Source: DATBDM01 sp036269915 (GTDB lineage Bacteria > Actinomycetota > Thermoleophilia > Solirubrobacterales > Solirubrobacteraceae). From it: a stretch of DNA of 23,699 nucleotides. The notes under the pieces were generated by a model. It was not told where the DNA came from and searched no databases. It saw only the letters and a list, made by a program, of their open reading frames with translations. The DNA lies in assembly GCA_036269915.1 (NCBI GenBank), contig DATBDM010000089.1, forward strand, positions 1-23,699. The letters run 5' to 3'. This document shows positions 6,957-14,911 of this stretch, in pieces (position 1 is the stretch's first letter; the number at the start of each line of letters is the position of its first letter). The translations under genes and the position numbers were made by a program.

Positions 6957-7394
6957 ATGACTGGTCGCGATGAGCCTTCCCGCAGGCGCTGGCAGGCGCG
7001 TCGCGGCCCGCTCGCTCCAGTCGACGCGTCGTCGGCGGTGCGGCTCTGGTTGGAGTTCGCCGCGAGGCCGACGAGGCGCTACTGGTATCGAGCGCACAAC
7101 GCGAGCATCGTGGCCGGGTACCTCGAGTACCGGCACCTCGCCGACGCCGAGGCCGCGCCGGAGCGCTTCTTCATGAACGTGGCGCTGGTCCGGGTGCTGT
7201 ACGCGCACGCACTCGCGGCGGCGCCGCGGCTGGCCCTCGGACACCTGGCCCGCTCGGCCGTGTGCTCGCGACCCCAGGCTCGGTATGACCGGCGTGTTCC
7301 GCTCGCGGCCCGCGTCCTCGCGCGCGTCACGCGCTCGCGCGCCGCGCCCGCCGCCACTCGCTGCCGAGCGCGACGGCGACGAACAGCGCGGTGA
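6957..7394 (+). CDS. Hypothetical protein, doubtful; possible 3' frameshift
   Basis: 145-residue frame. Residues about 26-95 look genuinely coding: VRLWLEFAARPTRRYWYRAH and the hydrophobic FFMNVALVRVLYAHALAAAP have natural composition and high third-position G/C. The last 40 residues are Arg-rich, use poor third positions and run under the minus-strand gene that ends at 7327, so the true reading frame may leave this frame near 7260. A neighbouring frame reading DPRLGMTGVFRS from 7270 has better codon usage, hinting at a frameshift. I do not recognise the family and no catalytic motif is visible. The start at ATG 6957 has no clear ribosome-binding site. It is divergent from the DyP gene. Confidence 0.45.
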   Translation: MTGRDEPSRRRWQARRGPLAPVDASSAVRLWLEFAARPTRRYWYRAHNASIVAGYLEYRHLADAEAAPERFFMNVALVRVLYAHALAAAPRLALGHLARSAVCSRPQARYDRRVPLAARVLARVTRSRAAPAATRCRARRRRTAR

Positions 7395-7611
7395 GGATCG
7401 GGACGTCGAGGCTCGAGGCGGTCCCGGCCGCCGCGCCCGCCACGCCGCAGCCGCGCTCGTCACAGCCGAACGAGTGAGCGGCCAGCGACACCAGCTCCGC
7501 GACCAGCAGCCCGGCGCTGACCCTGGTGATCGCGGGCGGGGCCTGCAGGTGCTGCGCCACCAGCCAGCAGGACCACAGGCCCCACAAGGTCGCAGCCCAC
7601 ACGATCTCCAC
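7327..7611 (-). CDS. Small hypothetical membrane protein
   Basis: 94 residues from a GTG at 7611, with GGAGG about 11 bases upstream. Three hydrophobic segments (2-22, 31-48, 69-84) suggest a small polytopic membrane protein. A Cys pair, C50 and C55, lies in the loop FGCDERGCG between segments 2 and 3, and could form a disulfide or bind metal. The C-terminus is basic (EWRRARR), suggesting a cytosolic end. It starts 60 bases after the transaldolase stop on the same strand, so it may be transcribed with it. I do not recognise the family. Confidence 0.65.
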   Translation of the reverse strand: MEIVWAATLWGLWSCWLVAQHLQAPPAITRVSAGLLVAELVSLAAHSFGCDERGCGVAGAAAGTASSLDVPILTALFVAVALGSEWRRARRASA

Positions 7612-7671
7612 GCCCCCATGATCCTCCCCGCCCCCGGAGCTGTCCAGGCGCGGCGCGTCGAACGCCGAGGG

Positions 7672-8781
7672 CTACGGGACGGCGATCCGCCTGCGCTTGC
7701 GTGCGATCGCGTCGAGCATCCCCGCGTACGCGTCGGCGAACTGCTCGACGCCGTCGTGCTCGAGCTCGCTCGTGATCTCGTCGAGATCGACGCCGGCGTC
7801 ACCGAGCGCGGCGAGCTCCGCGCGCGCCTGGTCGAGGCCGTCGAGGATGGTCGGGTGTGACGGCGCCTCCTCGGCCGAGTCGCGGAACGCGTCCAGCGTC
7901 GCGTCGGGCACCGTGGTGACGCTGTCCTCGCCGATCAGCTCGTCGATGTAGAGCGTGGATGAGTAGGCCGGGTTCTTGCCGCCGGTCGAGGCCCAGAGCG
8001 GCCGCTGCCGTGCGGCGCCGGCCGCGGCGAGCCGCTCCCAGCGCGGACCCGAGTGGGTCGGCAGGAAGACGTCCGCGTAGGCGAGCTTGGCGTTCGCCAC
8101 CGCGATCCGGCCCCGCAGCGGCGAGTCCTCGGGCAGGCGGCGGTCGGCTTGCACGTCGATCCGCGAGACGAAGAAGCTCGCCACCGAGACGATGCTGCTG
8201 ACGTCCTCGCCCGCATCCAGGCGCGCGGTCAGCGCCGCGACGTAGCCCTCGGCGATCTGCCGGTAGCGCTCGCGCGAGAACAGCAGGGTCATGTTGATGT
8301 TGAGGCCCTCGCGCGTCAGGCGCCGGAACGCCTCGACGCCCGCGTCGGTCCCCGGCACCTTGACCATCACGTTCGGGCGGTCGACCAGCGCGCGCAGCTC
8401 GTGGGCGCGCGCCACCGCCGGCTCGACCTCGAAGGCCAGCTCCGCCTCCTCCTCGATCGAGATGTAGCCGTCGCGGCCTCCGGTCCGCTCCCAGACCGGG
8501 CGCACGAGATCGCACGCGCGCTGGATGTCCTCGATCCAGCAGCGCTCGAAGACCTCGGCGTCGCCATCGCCCGCCGGCGCGGCGGCGAGCTGTGCGTCGT
8601 AGAGGTCCGAGTCGAGCACCGCCTTGGCGAAGATCGACGGGTTCGAGGTCCCGCCCGTGACCGCGTCCTCGTCGACCAGGCGCGCCAGGTGCCCGTCGGC
8701 CAGCGCGGGTCGCGCGACGTTGTCGTACCAGATGCTCTGGCCCAGCTCGGCGACGGCGGTCCAACGGCTCGCGGCGCTCAT
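7672..8781 (-). CDS. tal: Transaldolase
   Basis: Pentose-phosphate pathway enzyme that moves a dihydroxyacetone unit from sedoheptulose-7-phosphate to glyceraldehyde-3-phosphate. 369 residues from the ATG at 8781, with CAGGAG six bases upstream; the longer frame to 8892 is non-coding. Key blocks: VTGGTSNPSIF at 41-51, GYISIE at 105-110, NVMVKVPGT at 137-145 with Schiff-base K141, NINMTLLFS at 161-169, and WASTGGKNP in the C-terminal half. The length fits the actinobacterial Tal type, without the phosphoglucose isomerase fusion. No other pentose-phosphate gene lies beside it in this window. Confidence 0.95.
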   Translation of the reverse strand: MSAASRWTAVAELGQSIWYDNVARPALADGHLARLVDEDAVTGGTSNPSIFAKAVLDSDLYDAQLAAAPAGDGDAEVFERCWIEDIQRACDLVRPVWERTGGRDGYISIEEEAELAFEVEPAVARAHELRALVDRPNVMVKVPGTDAGVEAFRRLTREGLNINMTLLFSRERYRQIAEGYVAALTARLDAGEDVSSIVSVASFFVSRIDVQADRRLPEDSPLRGRIAVANAKLAYADVFLPTHSGPRWERLAAAGAARQRPLWASTGGKNPAYSSTLYIDELIGEDSVTTVPDATLDAFRDSAEEAPSHPTILDGLDQARAELAALGDAGVDLDEITSELEHDGVEQFADAYAGMLDAIARKRRRIAVP

Positions 8782-8914
8782 GGCGGCTCCTGCCCATCGA
8801 GGTTCGAATCGACGTGGCACATCGTCCCGCCCGAACCTAAACGCGGCCTTGCCATGGGTTGACGCACGCGCGCCCCCGGAGCTGGTGCTCACGTGCTCGC
8901 GCGGGCTCCGGCTG

Positions 8915-9568
8915 CTATCCCTCGCCGAGCAGCGACTCCGCCGTCTGCGCCGCGGGCGGCGGCCGGCGCTCCGGCGTGGCCCAGCCGGCGGCGAAGCTGC
9001 CCAGGATCGCCGCGACCGTGGAGACGGCCGCTGCGATCTCGGGACGCAGGTGCAGCGCGCCGGTGAGCTGCAGCAGGATCGGGATCGCGCCGATCGCGCC
9101 CGCGCCGGTGGTCGACGCCTTCACCTTGCGGCGCACCTTGCCCGCGTCGCGCTCGCGCTCGGCCTGCGCGAGCGCCCGGGCCGCCGCCTCGACGCGCGCG
9201 AGCCGCGCGTCGGGCTCGCCCGCGGCGACCGGCGCAGCGGCGGCGGCGGCCATCGCCGAGAGCTCGGCGAGCAGCGCGCCGCCGTCGTCCTCCGCGCTCG
9301 GGGACTCGTCGGCGTCCGGCGCGTCGAAGTCACGGTCGGCGTCGATGTCGTCCTCCTCGGCCGGCGCGCCGTCGGTGTCGCCGACGTCGACGGCCGGCGG
9401 CTCGAGCTGCTGCACGACGACGTGGTCGTCGAGATCGAGGGCGTCGTCGTCGAGGTCGAACGACTCGTCGTCGAGGTCGTCCTCCTCGCCGGCGGTGACG
9501 TCCAGGAGATCGTCGTCGGCCGTCTCCTCGAATGCGGTCGGCGCCGGAGTCGCGTCGTTCTCGGTCAT
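8915..9568 (-). CDS. Acidic protein with C-terminal holin-like membrane hairpin
   Basis: 217 residues from the ATG at 9568, preceded by GAGGAG at five bases. Residues 1-100 are extremely Asp/Glu-rich and probably disordered; 100-140 is Ala-rich and likely coiled helix; 141-150 is a basic stretch (DAGKVRRKVK). Then come two hydrophobic segments at about 155-171 and 176-196 joined by a short HLRPE turn, and a short Pro-rich tail. The basic-Gly/Ala-hydrophobic-turn-hydrophobic arrangement resembles small holins of actinobacteriophages, but here it follows a long acidic domain. The gene starts 16 bases downstream of the endolysin-like gene, so the two are almost certainly co-transcribed. Holin function is inference; an anchor or scaffold for the hydrolase is the main alternative. 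Confidence 0.75.
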   Translation of the reverse strand: MTENDATPAPTAFEETADDDLLDVTAGEEDDLDDESFDLDDDALDLDDHVVVQQLEPPAVDVGDTDGAPAEEDDIDADRDFDAPDADESPSAEDDGGALLAELSAMAAAAAAPVAAGEPDARLARVEAAARALAQAERERDAGKVRRKVKASTTGAGAIGAIPILLQLTGALHLRPEIAAAVSTVAAILGSFAAGWATPERRPPPAAQTAESLLGEG

Positions 9569-9584
9569 GTCGCTCCTCACCTCG

Positions 9585-11831
9585 TCAGATCGCGACGTGG
9601 ACGTGGTTGTCGTGGGCGTTCTCGAGCTCGGTGCCCTCCGCGAGCGTGATCCGCCCCCCGTTCTTGACGCACGCCGCGTTGTCGGGCCCGAAGATCTCGG
9701 CGAAGCCGTGCGGGCGGCTCGCGAGGCGGCGCTGGAGGCCGACCATCATCGCGGTGCCCCGCGGGGTGCCGATCAGCGGCCCCGGGAGGCCGAAGTCGAC
9801 CGCCCGGTCCTTGTAGTGGTAGGAGCCGGCGGCGTGCTGGCCGTCGTTCGTGCTCGTCACGACGAGCCCGCGGCGGTGCGCTTCCAGGATGATCGCCCCG
9901 AAGGCCGCGGGCTTGGGCGGCCGGTGCCCGTTGAGCAGCGCGCTCGCCGAGGTCGCCACGGCGCGGCGCTGCGCACGCAGCTTCTTGCGGAAGCCGGCGC
10001 GCTCGGCCGCGCGCGCCAGCTGGGCCGGCGTCCGGCGGCTCGGCTTGGCGATCAGCTTCCGGACCGCCGGGGTGATCCCGTGCTCGTACTCCGCGACACC
10101 GAGTCCGAGGCCGTAGGCGACCTGGCGCGCGACGCGCCGTGTCTCGGGGCCGAACTCGCCGTCCTCACCGAGCCCGGCGGGCACGTGCCAGGCACTCAGG
10201 CGCCGGTTGAGCAGACGCTGGAAGGAGCGCACGGACTCGCCGGTCATCCGCGGTGTGGTCAGCCGCAGCGTCTGCGGCGCGGCGGCGGCGATGCCGGCTG
10301 CCCCGCCCAGGACCCGCTGCCAGCGGGCATGCAGCGGCGCGACGGCGTCCGCGTAGGCGCTGGAGCCGTTGTAGCGGGTCAGGCCGCCGCGCACCCCACC
10401 GCCCTGGCGGATGCACGTGGCGAGGTAGGCGACGCCGACATGGATGTTCGGCCCCGGCTTCCACGTCCCGCCGCGCTTGTCCGCGGCGTCCTGCAGGAAC
10501 GCGCTCGTGAGCTGCATCGGCCCGACGCCCTGGCAGCCGAGCCCCTGGCGGCGGAAGCCGAGGTACTGCTTGTAGAGGTCTTCGGTGACCGGGCGGTTCG
10601 AGGCCGGCGGGCTCTTGATCGGGTTGCGCACCGCGTCGTGCCCGAACACATTGGTGAAGTGGGTCTCGCGCTCGAGCACGGCGCAGATCAGCGCGACCGG
10701 CACGGAGAACTCCCGCGAGGCGGCCAGGATGTGGTCCTCGTAGCGCCCGCCGTTGCGCCGGATCGCGGCCGCGACGCGCTGGTCGCGGCCGGCGTGGCCG
10801 GCCTTGCCAGGATGCGGCCCCGGCGCCGGACGCGGCGCGGGCCCATGTCGCGGCCGCGGCTCGGGATCGTGCCGGGGCGCGGGCTTCTGCTCCGGGTGCT
10901 CGACCACCACGGTCTGGCCGGCGAAGTGCCGCCGCAGCCTGCGCTCGAACTCGGCGCCCTCCGCCTTCGCCCGGGCGAGCTCCGCGTCGTGACGCTGCGC
11001 GAGCGCGCCGGCGATGATCCGGTAGGTCCGCGGCCGGCGCGCGGCCTCGATGCCGAGCACGGTGCAGATCCGCTTGAAGGCGCGTGCCGTGTGCTCGCCC
11101 CATTCTCCGTCGACCGCGAGCACGGCCGGCGAGCCGAGACGCACCAGGTGGTCGTTGAGGTCGCGCTGCAGCGCGGCGATGTACGCGCGCTGACGCTCGT
11201 CGCGCCGCATCGACGGACCGCCGAGGACCACCCGCTCGCCCTTGCCGCGGAGCGGCTTCGCCGCCGCACCGGCGATCAGGCGGTAGGTCCGCACCGTGCG
11301 CTCGGGCTCGATGCGCAGCGAGCGGCAGACGGAGGCGAAGACGGCCTGCGTCTCGTCGTCCCATTCGCCGTCGATCGCCAGCCTCGCCGGCTCGCCGCGC
11401 CGGGTGAGGTGCTTGTCGAGGTCGCGCTGCAGCGCCATCACGTAGCCGCGCTCGCGGTCGGCGTCGGAGGGCCGCTGCTCGCGGTCGCTCGCGAAGCGCC
11501 GGCGCAGCTCCTTCTCGAATTCCGCGCCGTCCGTGCCCGCCTGGGCGCGCTCGGCCGCGGTCAGCGACGCGGCCGCGCCGGCGATCAGCCGGAACGTGCG
11601 CACGGTCCGGGTGGGCTTGAGCCCGAGCACGCGGCAGATCTCCTCGAAGGCCAGCTGCGTCGCGTCGTCCCATTCGCCGTCGACGGGAAGCTGGTCGGCG
11701 GACCCGAGCCGCTTCAGGTGCCGGTTGAGATCGCGCTGTACGGCGGCGATGTACGCGTGGCTTCGCTCAGGCTCGCTGAGCGCGACGTCGCCCGCGTCCT
11801 TGCGAGCCGGTCGGCGAGTGGTCGCGGTCAT
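9585..11831 (-). CDS. Multidomain phage-endolysin-like peptidoglycan hydrolase
   Basis: 748 residues. Three related N-terminal repeats start at about 27, 130 and 217, each with an QRDL..HL helix, an (L/V)..DGEW..(T) turn and an RT(Y/F)R(L/I)IAG end; they resemble peptidoglycan-binding modules. A Pro/His/Arg-rich linker spans 313-345. A lytic-transglycosylase-like domain spans about 350-505, with LERETHF (candidate catalytic E387), NVFGHDAVRNPIK, CQGVGPMQLT at 433-442 and RYNGS. A fourth binding-like module lies at 528-597. The C-terminal domain from about 645 has an M15-like zinc pattern: H672 and D679 in SYHYKDRAVDF and HVH at 743-745. There is no signal peptide, as in holin-dependent endolysins. 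It should cut both glycan and peptide bonds. The holin-like gene lies directly downstream. Confidence 0.85.
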   Translation of the reverse strand: MTATTRRPARKDAGDVALSEPERSHAYIAAVQRDLNRHLKRLGSADQLPVDGEWDDATQLAFEEICRVLGLKPTRTVRTFRLIAGAAASLTAAERAQAGTDGAEFEKELRRRFASDREQRPSDADRERGYVMALQRDLDKHLTRRGEPARLAIDGEWDDETQAVFASVCRSLRIEPERTVRTYRLIAGAAAKPLRGKGERVVLGGPSMRRDERQRAYIAALQRDLNDHLVRLGSPAVLAVDGEWGEHTARAFKRICTVLGIEAARRPRTYRIIAGALAQRHDAELARAKAEGAEFERRLRRHFAGQTVVVEHPEQKPAPRHDPEPRPRHGPAPRPAPGPHPGKAGHAGRDQRVAAAIRRNGGRYEDHILAASREFSVPVALICAVLERETHFTNVFGHDAVRNPIKSPPASNRPVTEDLYKQYLGFRRQGLGCQGVGPMQLTSAFLQDAADKRGGTWKPGPNIHVGVAYLATCIRQGGGVRGGLTRYNGSSAYADAVAPLHARWQRVLGGAAGIAAAAPQTLRLTTPRMTGESVRSFQRLLNRRLSAWHVPAGLGEDGEFGPETRRVARQVAYGLGLGVAEYEHGITPAVRKLIAKPSRRTPAQLARAAERAGFRKKLRAQRRAVATSASALLNGHRPPKPAAFGAIILEAHRRGLVVTSTNDGQHAAGSYHYKDRAVDFGLPGPLIGTPRGTAMMVGLQRRLASRPHGFAEIFGPDNAACVKNGGRITLAEGTELENAHDNHVHVAI

Positions 11832-11909
11832 GGATCCAGGGGGTCGGCGTGGTCGAGTCGAGCCTCCCAGAGCCGTTCACACGCCGTCAACCCCCCGGAG
11901 GTGCCGGGT

Positions 11910-13289
11910 TCAGCGCGCGGCGCCGAGCAGCTCGTCGCGCGACGCGAGCTTGACCCGCGGACGCTGCTGCTCGCGGCCGCGCTCGAGCTCGCGGCGCGCG
12001 ATCGCCCGCCAGCCGTCGGCGGTGACGAGCGCCGGGCAGCGCTCGGCCAGCAGCGCGTCGACGGGCTCGTGCCCGCCATGCGCCGGCTCGGGCAGCAGGC
12101 CGGCCCGCAGGTCGTCGACCAGGTGCGCGACCGTCTGCTCGGCGTCGCGCTTGTTCGTGCCGAGGATCCCGGTCGGCCCGCGCTTGATCCAGCCCACCGT
12201 GTAGACGCCGGGCAGCGGCCGGCCGTCGGTGGCCAGCACGCGGCCCTCGGCGTTGGGGAGCACGAACCGGCGCTCCTCGAACGGCACGTCGGGCAGCGGG
12301 ACCGCCTGGTAGCCGACCGAGCGCAGCACGAGCCCGCACCCGATCGTCTCGACCTCGCCGCCGGCGGGTCGGGCGCGCAGCGCGCCGTCCTCGGAGCGGA
12401 CGATCTCGTTGCGGCGCACGGTGACCGCCCCGACGCGACCGTCGCCGACGATCTCCACCGGCGAGGAGAGGAAGCGCAGGTCGATCCGCCGGTCCGCGCC
12501 GGGCTCCGGCTCGCGGGCGGCGAACTCGCGCAGCAACTCGACGTTCTTGCGCGCGGTGAACGTCCCCTCCTCGGCGAGCCAGTCGCTCGAGACGGGGTCG
12601 AGCTCGAGGTCGGCGGGATCCACCCGCACGTGGACCCCGTCGATCCGGCCCAGCTCGCGCAGCTCTGCGCTCGTGAACGCGGCCTGGGCCGGCCCGCGGC
12701 GCCCGAGCACGACGACCTCGCGGATCCGGCTCTCGCGCAGCGCCTCGAGCGCGTGGTCGGCGATGTCGGTGCGCTCGAGCTCCTCGGGGGAGCGCATCAG
12801 GACGCGGATGACGTCGGCGGCGACGTTGCCGTTGCCGATCACCACCGCGCGGTCGGCCGAGAGGTCGAAGGACAGCTCGCGGTAGTCCGGGTGGCCGTTG
12901 TACCAGCCGACGAACTCGGTCGCGGGCCGGCTCCCGGGGAGGTCCTCGCCGGGGATGCCCAGCGACTTGTCGGTCTGCGCGCCGGTCGCGTAGACCACCG
13001 CGTGGTAATGCTCGAGCAGCTCGGCGTGCGAGACGTCGCGGCCCACCTCGACGTTGCCGAGGAACCGGCATCCCCGCGCCAGGGTGTGCCGGTCGAAGGT
13101 GTCCTCGAGGCGCTTGATCTCCTGGTGGTCGGGCGCGACGCCGCCGCGGAGCAGGCCCCACGGCGTCGGGAGCCGCTCGAAGAGGTCGATCTCGACGTCG
13201 CCGCGCGCGCGCAGCAGCTCGGCCGCCGCGAAGGCGCCTGCCGGGCCGGCGCCGACGATCGCCACGCGATGCGTGGTGTGGGTGGTCAT
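11910..13289 (-). CDS. fprA: NADPH:ferredoxin reductase, FprA/adrenodoxin-reductase type
   Basis: 459 residues from the ATG at 13289; the frame upstream of it is Arg-rich noise under the ferredoxin gene. FAD-binding VAIVGAGPAGAFAAAELL lies near the N-terminus, followed by LPTPWGLLRGGVAPDH. The NADPH Rossmann segment is VVIGNGNVAADVIR, and GWIKRGPTGILGTNKRDA near the C-terminus is the family signature that closes over FAD. It transfers electrons between NADPH and a ferredoxin, typically feeding P450s or other iron-sulfur enzymes. The start overlaps the ferredoxin stop by ATGA, indicating translational coupling. Order and sequence resemble mycobacterial FprB, where the two domains are fused. 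Confidence 0.93.
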   Translation of the reverse strand: MTTHTTHRVAIVGAGPAGAFAAAELLRARGDVEIDLFERLPTPWGLLRGGVAPDHQEIKRLEDTFDRHTLARGCRFLGNVEVGRDVSHAELLEHYHAVVYATGAQTDKSLGIPGEDLPGSRPATEFVGWYNGHPDYRELSFDLSADRAVVIGNGNVAADVIRVLMRSPEELERTDIADHALEALRESRIREVVVLGRRGPAQAAFTSAELRELGRIDGVHVRVDPADLELDPVSSDWLAEEGTFTARKNVELLREFAAREPEPGADRRIDLRFLSSPVEIVGDGRVGAVTVRRNEIVRSEDGALRARPAGGEVETIGCGLVLRSVGYQAVPLPDVPFEERRFVLPNAEGRVLATDGRPLPGVYTVGWIKRGPTGILGTNKRDAEQTVAHLVDDLRAGLLPEPAHGGHEPVDALLAERCPALVTADGWRAIARRELERGREQQRPRVKLASRDELLGAAR

Positions 13290-13567
13290 CGGGCGGTCCG
13301 CTCGACGGTGCCGGCCTCGGCGAAGAACTCGGCGTTGAGCTCCAGCGCGTAGTCGAACTTCACGGGCAGCTCGGCCTCGGGGAAGATCGCGTCGACCGGG
13401 CAAGCCTCGACGCAGGCGTCGCAGTCGATGCACACCTCGGGATCGATGAAGAGCTGCTCCGCGACGTCGAAGTCGCGCGCCCCCGGCTTCGGGTGGATGC
13501 AGTCCACCGGGCAGACCTCCACGCAGGAGTCGTCCTTGATGCAGCTGCCGACGATGACGTAGGTCAT
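13286..13567 (-). CDS. 7Fe-type ferredoxin
   Basis: 93 residues from the ATG at 13567; a GTG directly before it gives one more residue. Cysteines: C9, C15, C19 and C23 in SCIKDDSCVEVCPVDCIHP, then C46, C49, C52 and C56 in CIDCDACVEACP. The second group is a standard 4Fe-4S set; the first group, with C-x5-C-x3-CP, is the 3Fe/4Fe set of the kind seen in 7Fe ferredoxins and in the N-terminal domain of mycobacterial FprB. The C-terminus is acidic and aromatic. It is coupled by ATGA overlap to the FprA-like reductase, its likely electron donor. No Shine-Dalgarno is obvious. The final acceptor is not identifiable here. Confidence 0.94.
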   Translation of the reverse strand: MTYVIVGSCIKDDSCVEVCPVDCIHPKPGARDFDVAEQLFIDPEVCIDCDACVEACPVDAIFPEAELPVKFDYALELNAEFFAEAGTVERTAR

Positions 13568-13588
13568 CACACGGAGACTACAAACTCA

Positions 13589-13608
13589 CGAAACCCGAGC
13601 GCGTTTCG
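13589..13608 (-). repeat. Inverted repeat upstream of the ferredoxin gene
   Basis: CGAAAC at 13589-13594 and GTTTCG at 13603-13608 form a perfect 6-base dyad with an 8-base loop, in an A/T-richer island between the epoxide hydrolase stop and the ferredoxin start. On the minus strand it is followed by a few T residues. It may be a terminator of the upstream gene or an operator for the ferredoxin operon; the sequence does not decide. Confidence 0.3.
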
Positions 13609-13683
13609 GGCCAATCTCCGTGACCCCCGCCGACGCACCCCGCCTCGATTGCACGCTGCTGCCCATGACGCCCTCCGTCTCGT

Positions 13684-14898
13684 CTAGCTGCGCAGCGACC
13701 TGAATGCGGCGCGGAGCTCCTCCGAGAGCAGTTGGGGCTGCTCCCACGCCGCGAAGTGCCCGCCCCGGTCGAGCCGGTTGTAGTGGATGAGGTTGCCGGG
13801 GTACGCGCGCTCGGCCCAGCTCCGCGGAGCCAGGTACAACTCGTCCGGGAACACGCTGATCGCGAACGGGACCGAGATGTCCTTGGCGTCGAAGAAGTCC
13901 GCCTTGTTCTCCCAGTACAGGCGAGCCGCGGAGACCCCGGTGTTGGTCAGCCAGTAGAGCGTGATGTTGTCGAGGAGGTCGTCGCGGGTGAGGTCGCTCT
14001 GCAGCCGTCCCTCCAGGACCTGCTTCACCAGACCGGGCTGACCGGTGCCGTCGCCGTGGTCGAGCGCGAACGCCGCGAGATCGACGGGTGAGTCCGCCAG
14101 CCCGTACAGCGTCTGCGGACGGGCCGACATGATCTGCGCGTACGCCACGTGCTTCGCATAGAAGCGGCTCAGCTGCTCGTACGCGCGTCGCTCCTCGTCC
14201 GAGAGACCGGCCGGCGCGGGCTCGCCGGTCTCGAAGCCCTTGACGAGGTCGGCCGGAGCCGTTCCCGGCATGTTGGAGTGGATCCCGAGCAGCCCGGCCG
14301 GCGCCTGGATGCCCATCTGCTGCGTGACGGCCGCCCCCCAGTCGCCGCCCTGCGCCACGAACTCGGTGTAGCCGAGGCGGCGCATCAGCACCGCCCAGGC
14401 ACGCGCGGTGCGCATCGGATCCCAGCCGGTGGCGGCCGGCTTGGCGGAGAACCCATGGCCCGGGAGCGAGGGGATCACCACGTGGAAGGCGTCCGCCTCC
14501 GTGCCGCCGTGCGTCGTCGGATCCGTGAGCGGCGCGATGATCTTCAACTGCTCGACGATCGAGCCGGGCCAGCCGTGCGTGACGATCAGCGGGAGCGCCT
14601 TCTCGTGCCGCGAGCGGACATGGATGAAGTGGATGTCCAGCCCGTCGATCTCGGTCAGGAAGTTCGGCAGGGCGTTCAGCCGCGCCTCGCACCGTCGCCA
14701 GTCGTAGTCGGTCGCCCAGTGGCGCGCGAGCTCCTGCATGGTCGCGAGCGGCACGCCCTGGGAGTCGTCGTCGACCGTCTCGCGCTCCGGCCACCTGGTG
14801 GCCTGGATGCGCCGGCGCATCTCCGCGAGCTCGGATTCGTCGAACCCGATCTCGAAGGAGCGGATGCCGGTGCGCTCACCCGTCTGCGTTGCGGACAT
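13684..14898 (-). CDS. Epoxide hydrolase (EHN-domain alpha/beta hydrolase)
   Basis: 404 residues. The N-terminal EHN region spans about 13-120 (SFEIGFDESELAEMRRRI, TRWPE), followed by the alpha/beta hydrolase core. HGWPGS at 108-113 is the oxyanion-hole strand turn, GGDWGA at 184-189 carries the nucleophile D186, and DRGGHFAAWEQP at 377-388 carries the catalytic H381. Length and layout match microsomal-type bacterial epoxide hydrolases, which open epoxides to diols by an ester intermediate. The ATG at 14898 is 13 bases after the stop of the other hydrolase on the same strand, so the pair forms an operon. The substrate is unknown. Confidence 0.93.
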   Translation of the reverse strand: MSATQTGERTGIRSFEIGFDESELAEMRRRIQATRWPERETVDDDSQGVPLATMQELARHWATDYDWRRCEARLNALPNFLTEIDGLDIHFIHVRSRHEKALPLIVTHGWPGSIVEQLKIIAPLTDPTTHGGTEADAFHVVIPSLPGHGFSAKPAATGWDPMRTARAWAVLMRRLGYTEFVAQGGDWGAAVTQQMGIQAPAGLLGIHSNMPGTAPADLVKGFETGEPAPAGLSDEERRAYEQLSRFYAKHVAYAQIMSARPQTLYGLADSPVDLAAFALDHGDGTGQPGLVKQVLEGRLQSDLTRDDLLDNITLYWLTNTGVSAARLYWENKADFFDAKDISVPFAISVFPDELYLAPRSWAERAYPGNLIHYNRLDRGGHFAAWEQPQLLSEELRAAFRSLRS

Positions 14899-14911
14899 CT
14901 GGTTTCCCGTC

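Noticed and set aside
7651..7667. CGGCG/CGCCG hairpin just after the transaldolase stop as a terminator
   Set aside because: Only a 5-base stem and no T-run; such dyads are frequent by chance in this G/C-rich DNA.
4876..8781. An encapsulin shell gene next to the DyP
   Set aside because: No HK97-fold-sized ORF in the neighbourhood has encapsulin features; neighbours are STAS, TMEM175-like, small hypotheticals and transaldolase.
9585..11831. DNA direct repeats or CRISPR-like array in the lysin gene
   Set aside because: The repeats are at protein level with diverged codons and unequal spacing; no short exact repeats with regular spacers.
8859..13352. A 1497-residue plus-strand open frame
   Set aside because: It runs antisense to the lysin, holin-like, reductase and ferredoxin genes, is Arg/Ala/Gly-rich with no domain motif, and is a typical artefact of high-G+C DNA with few stops.
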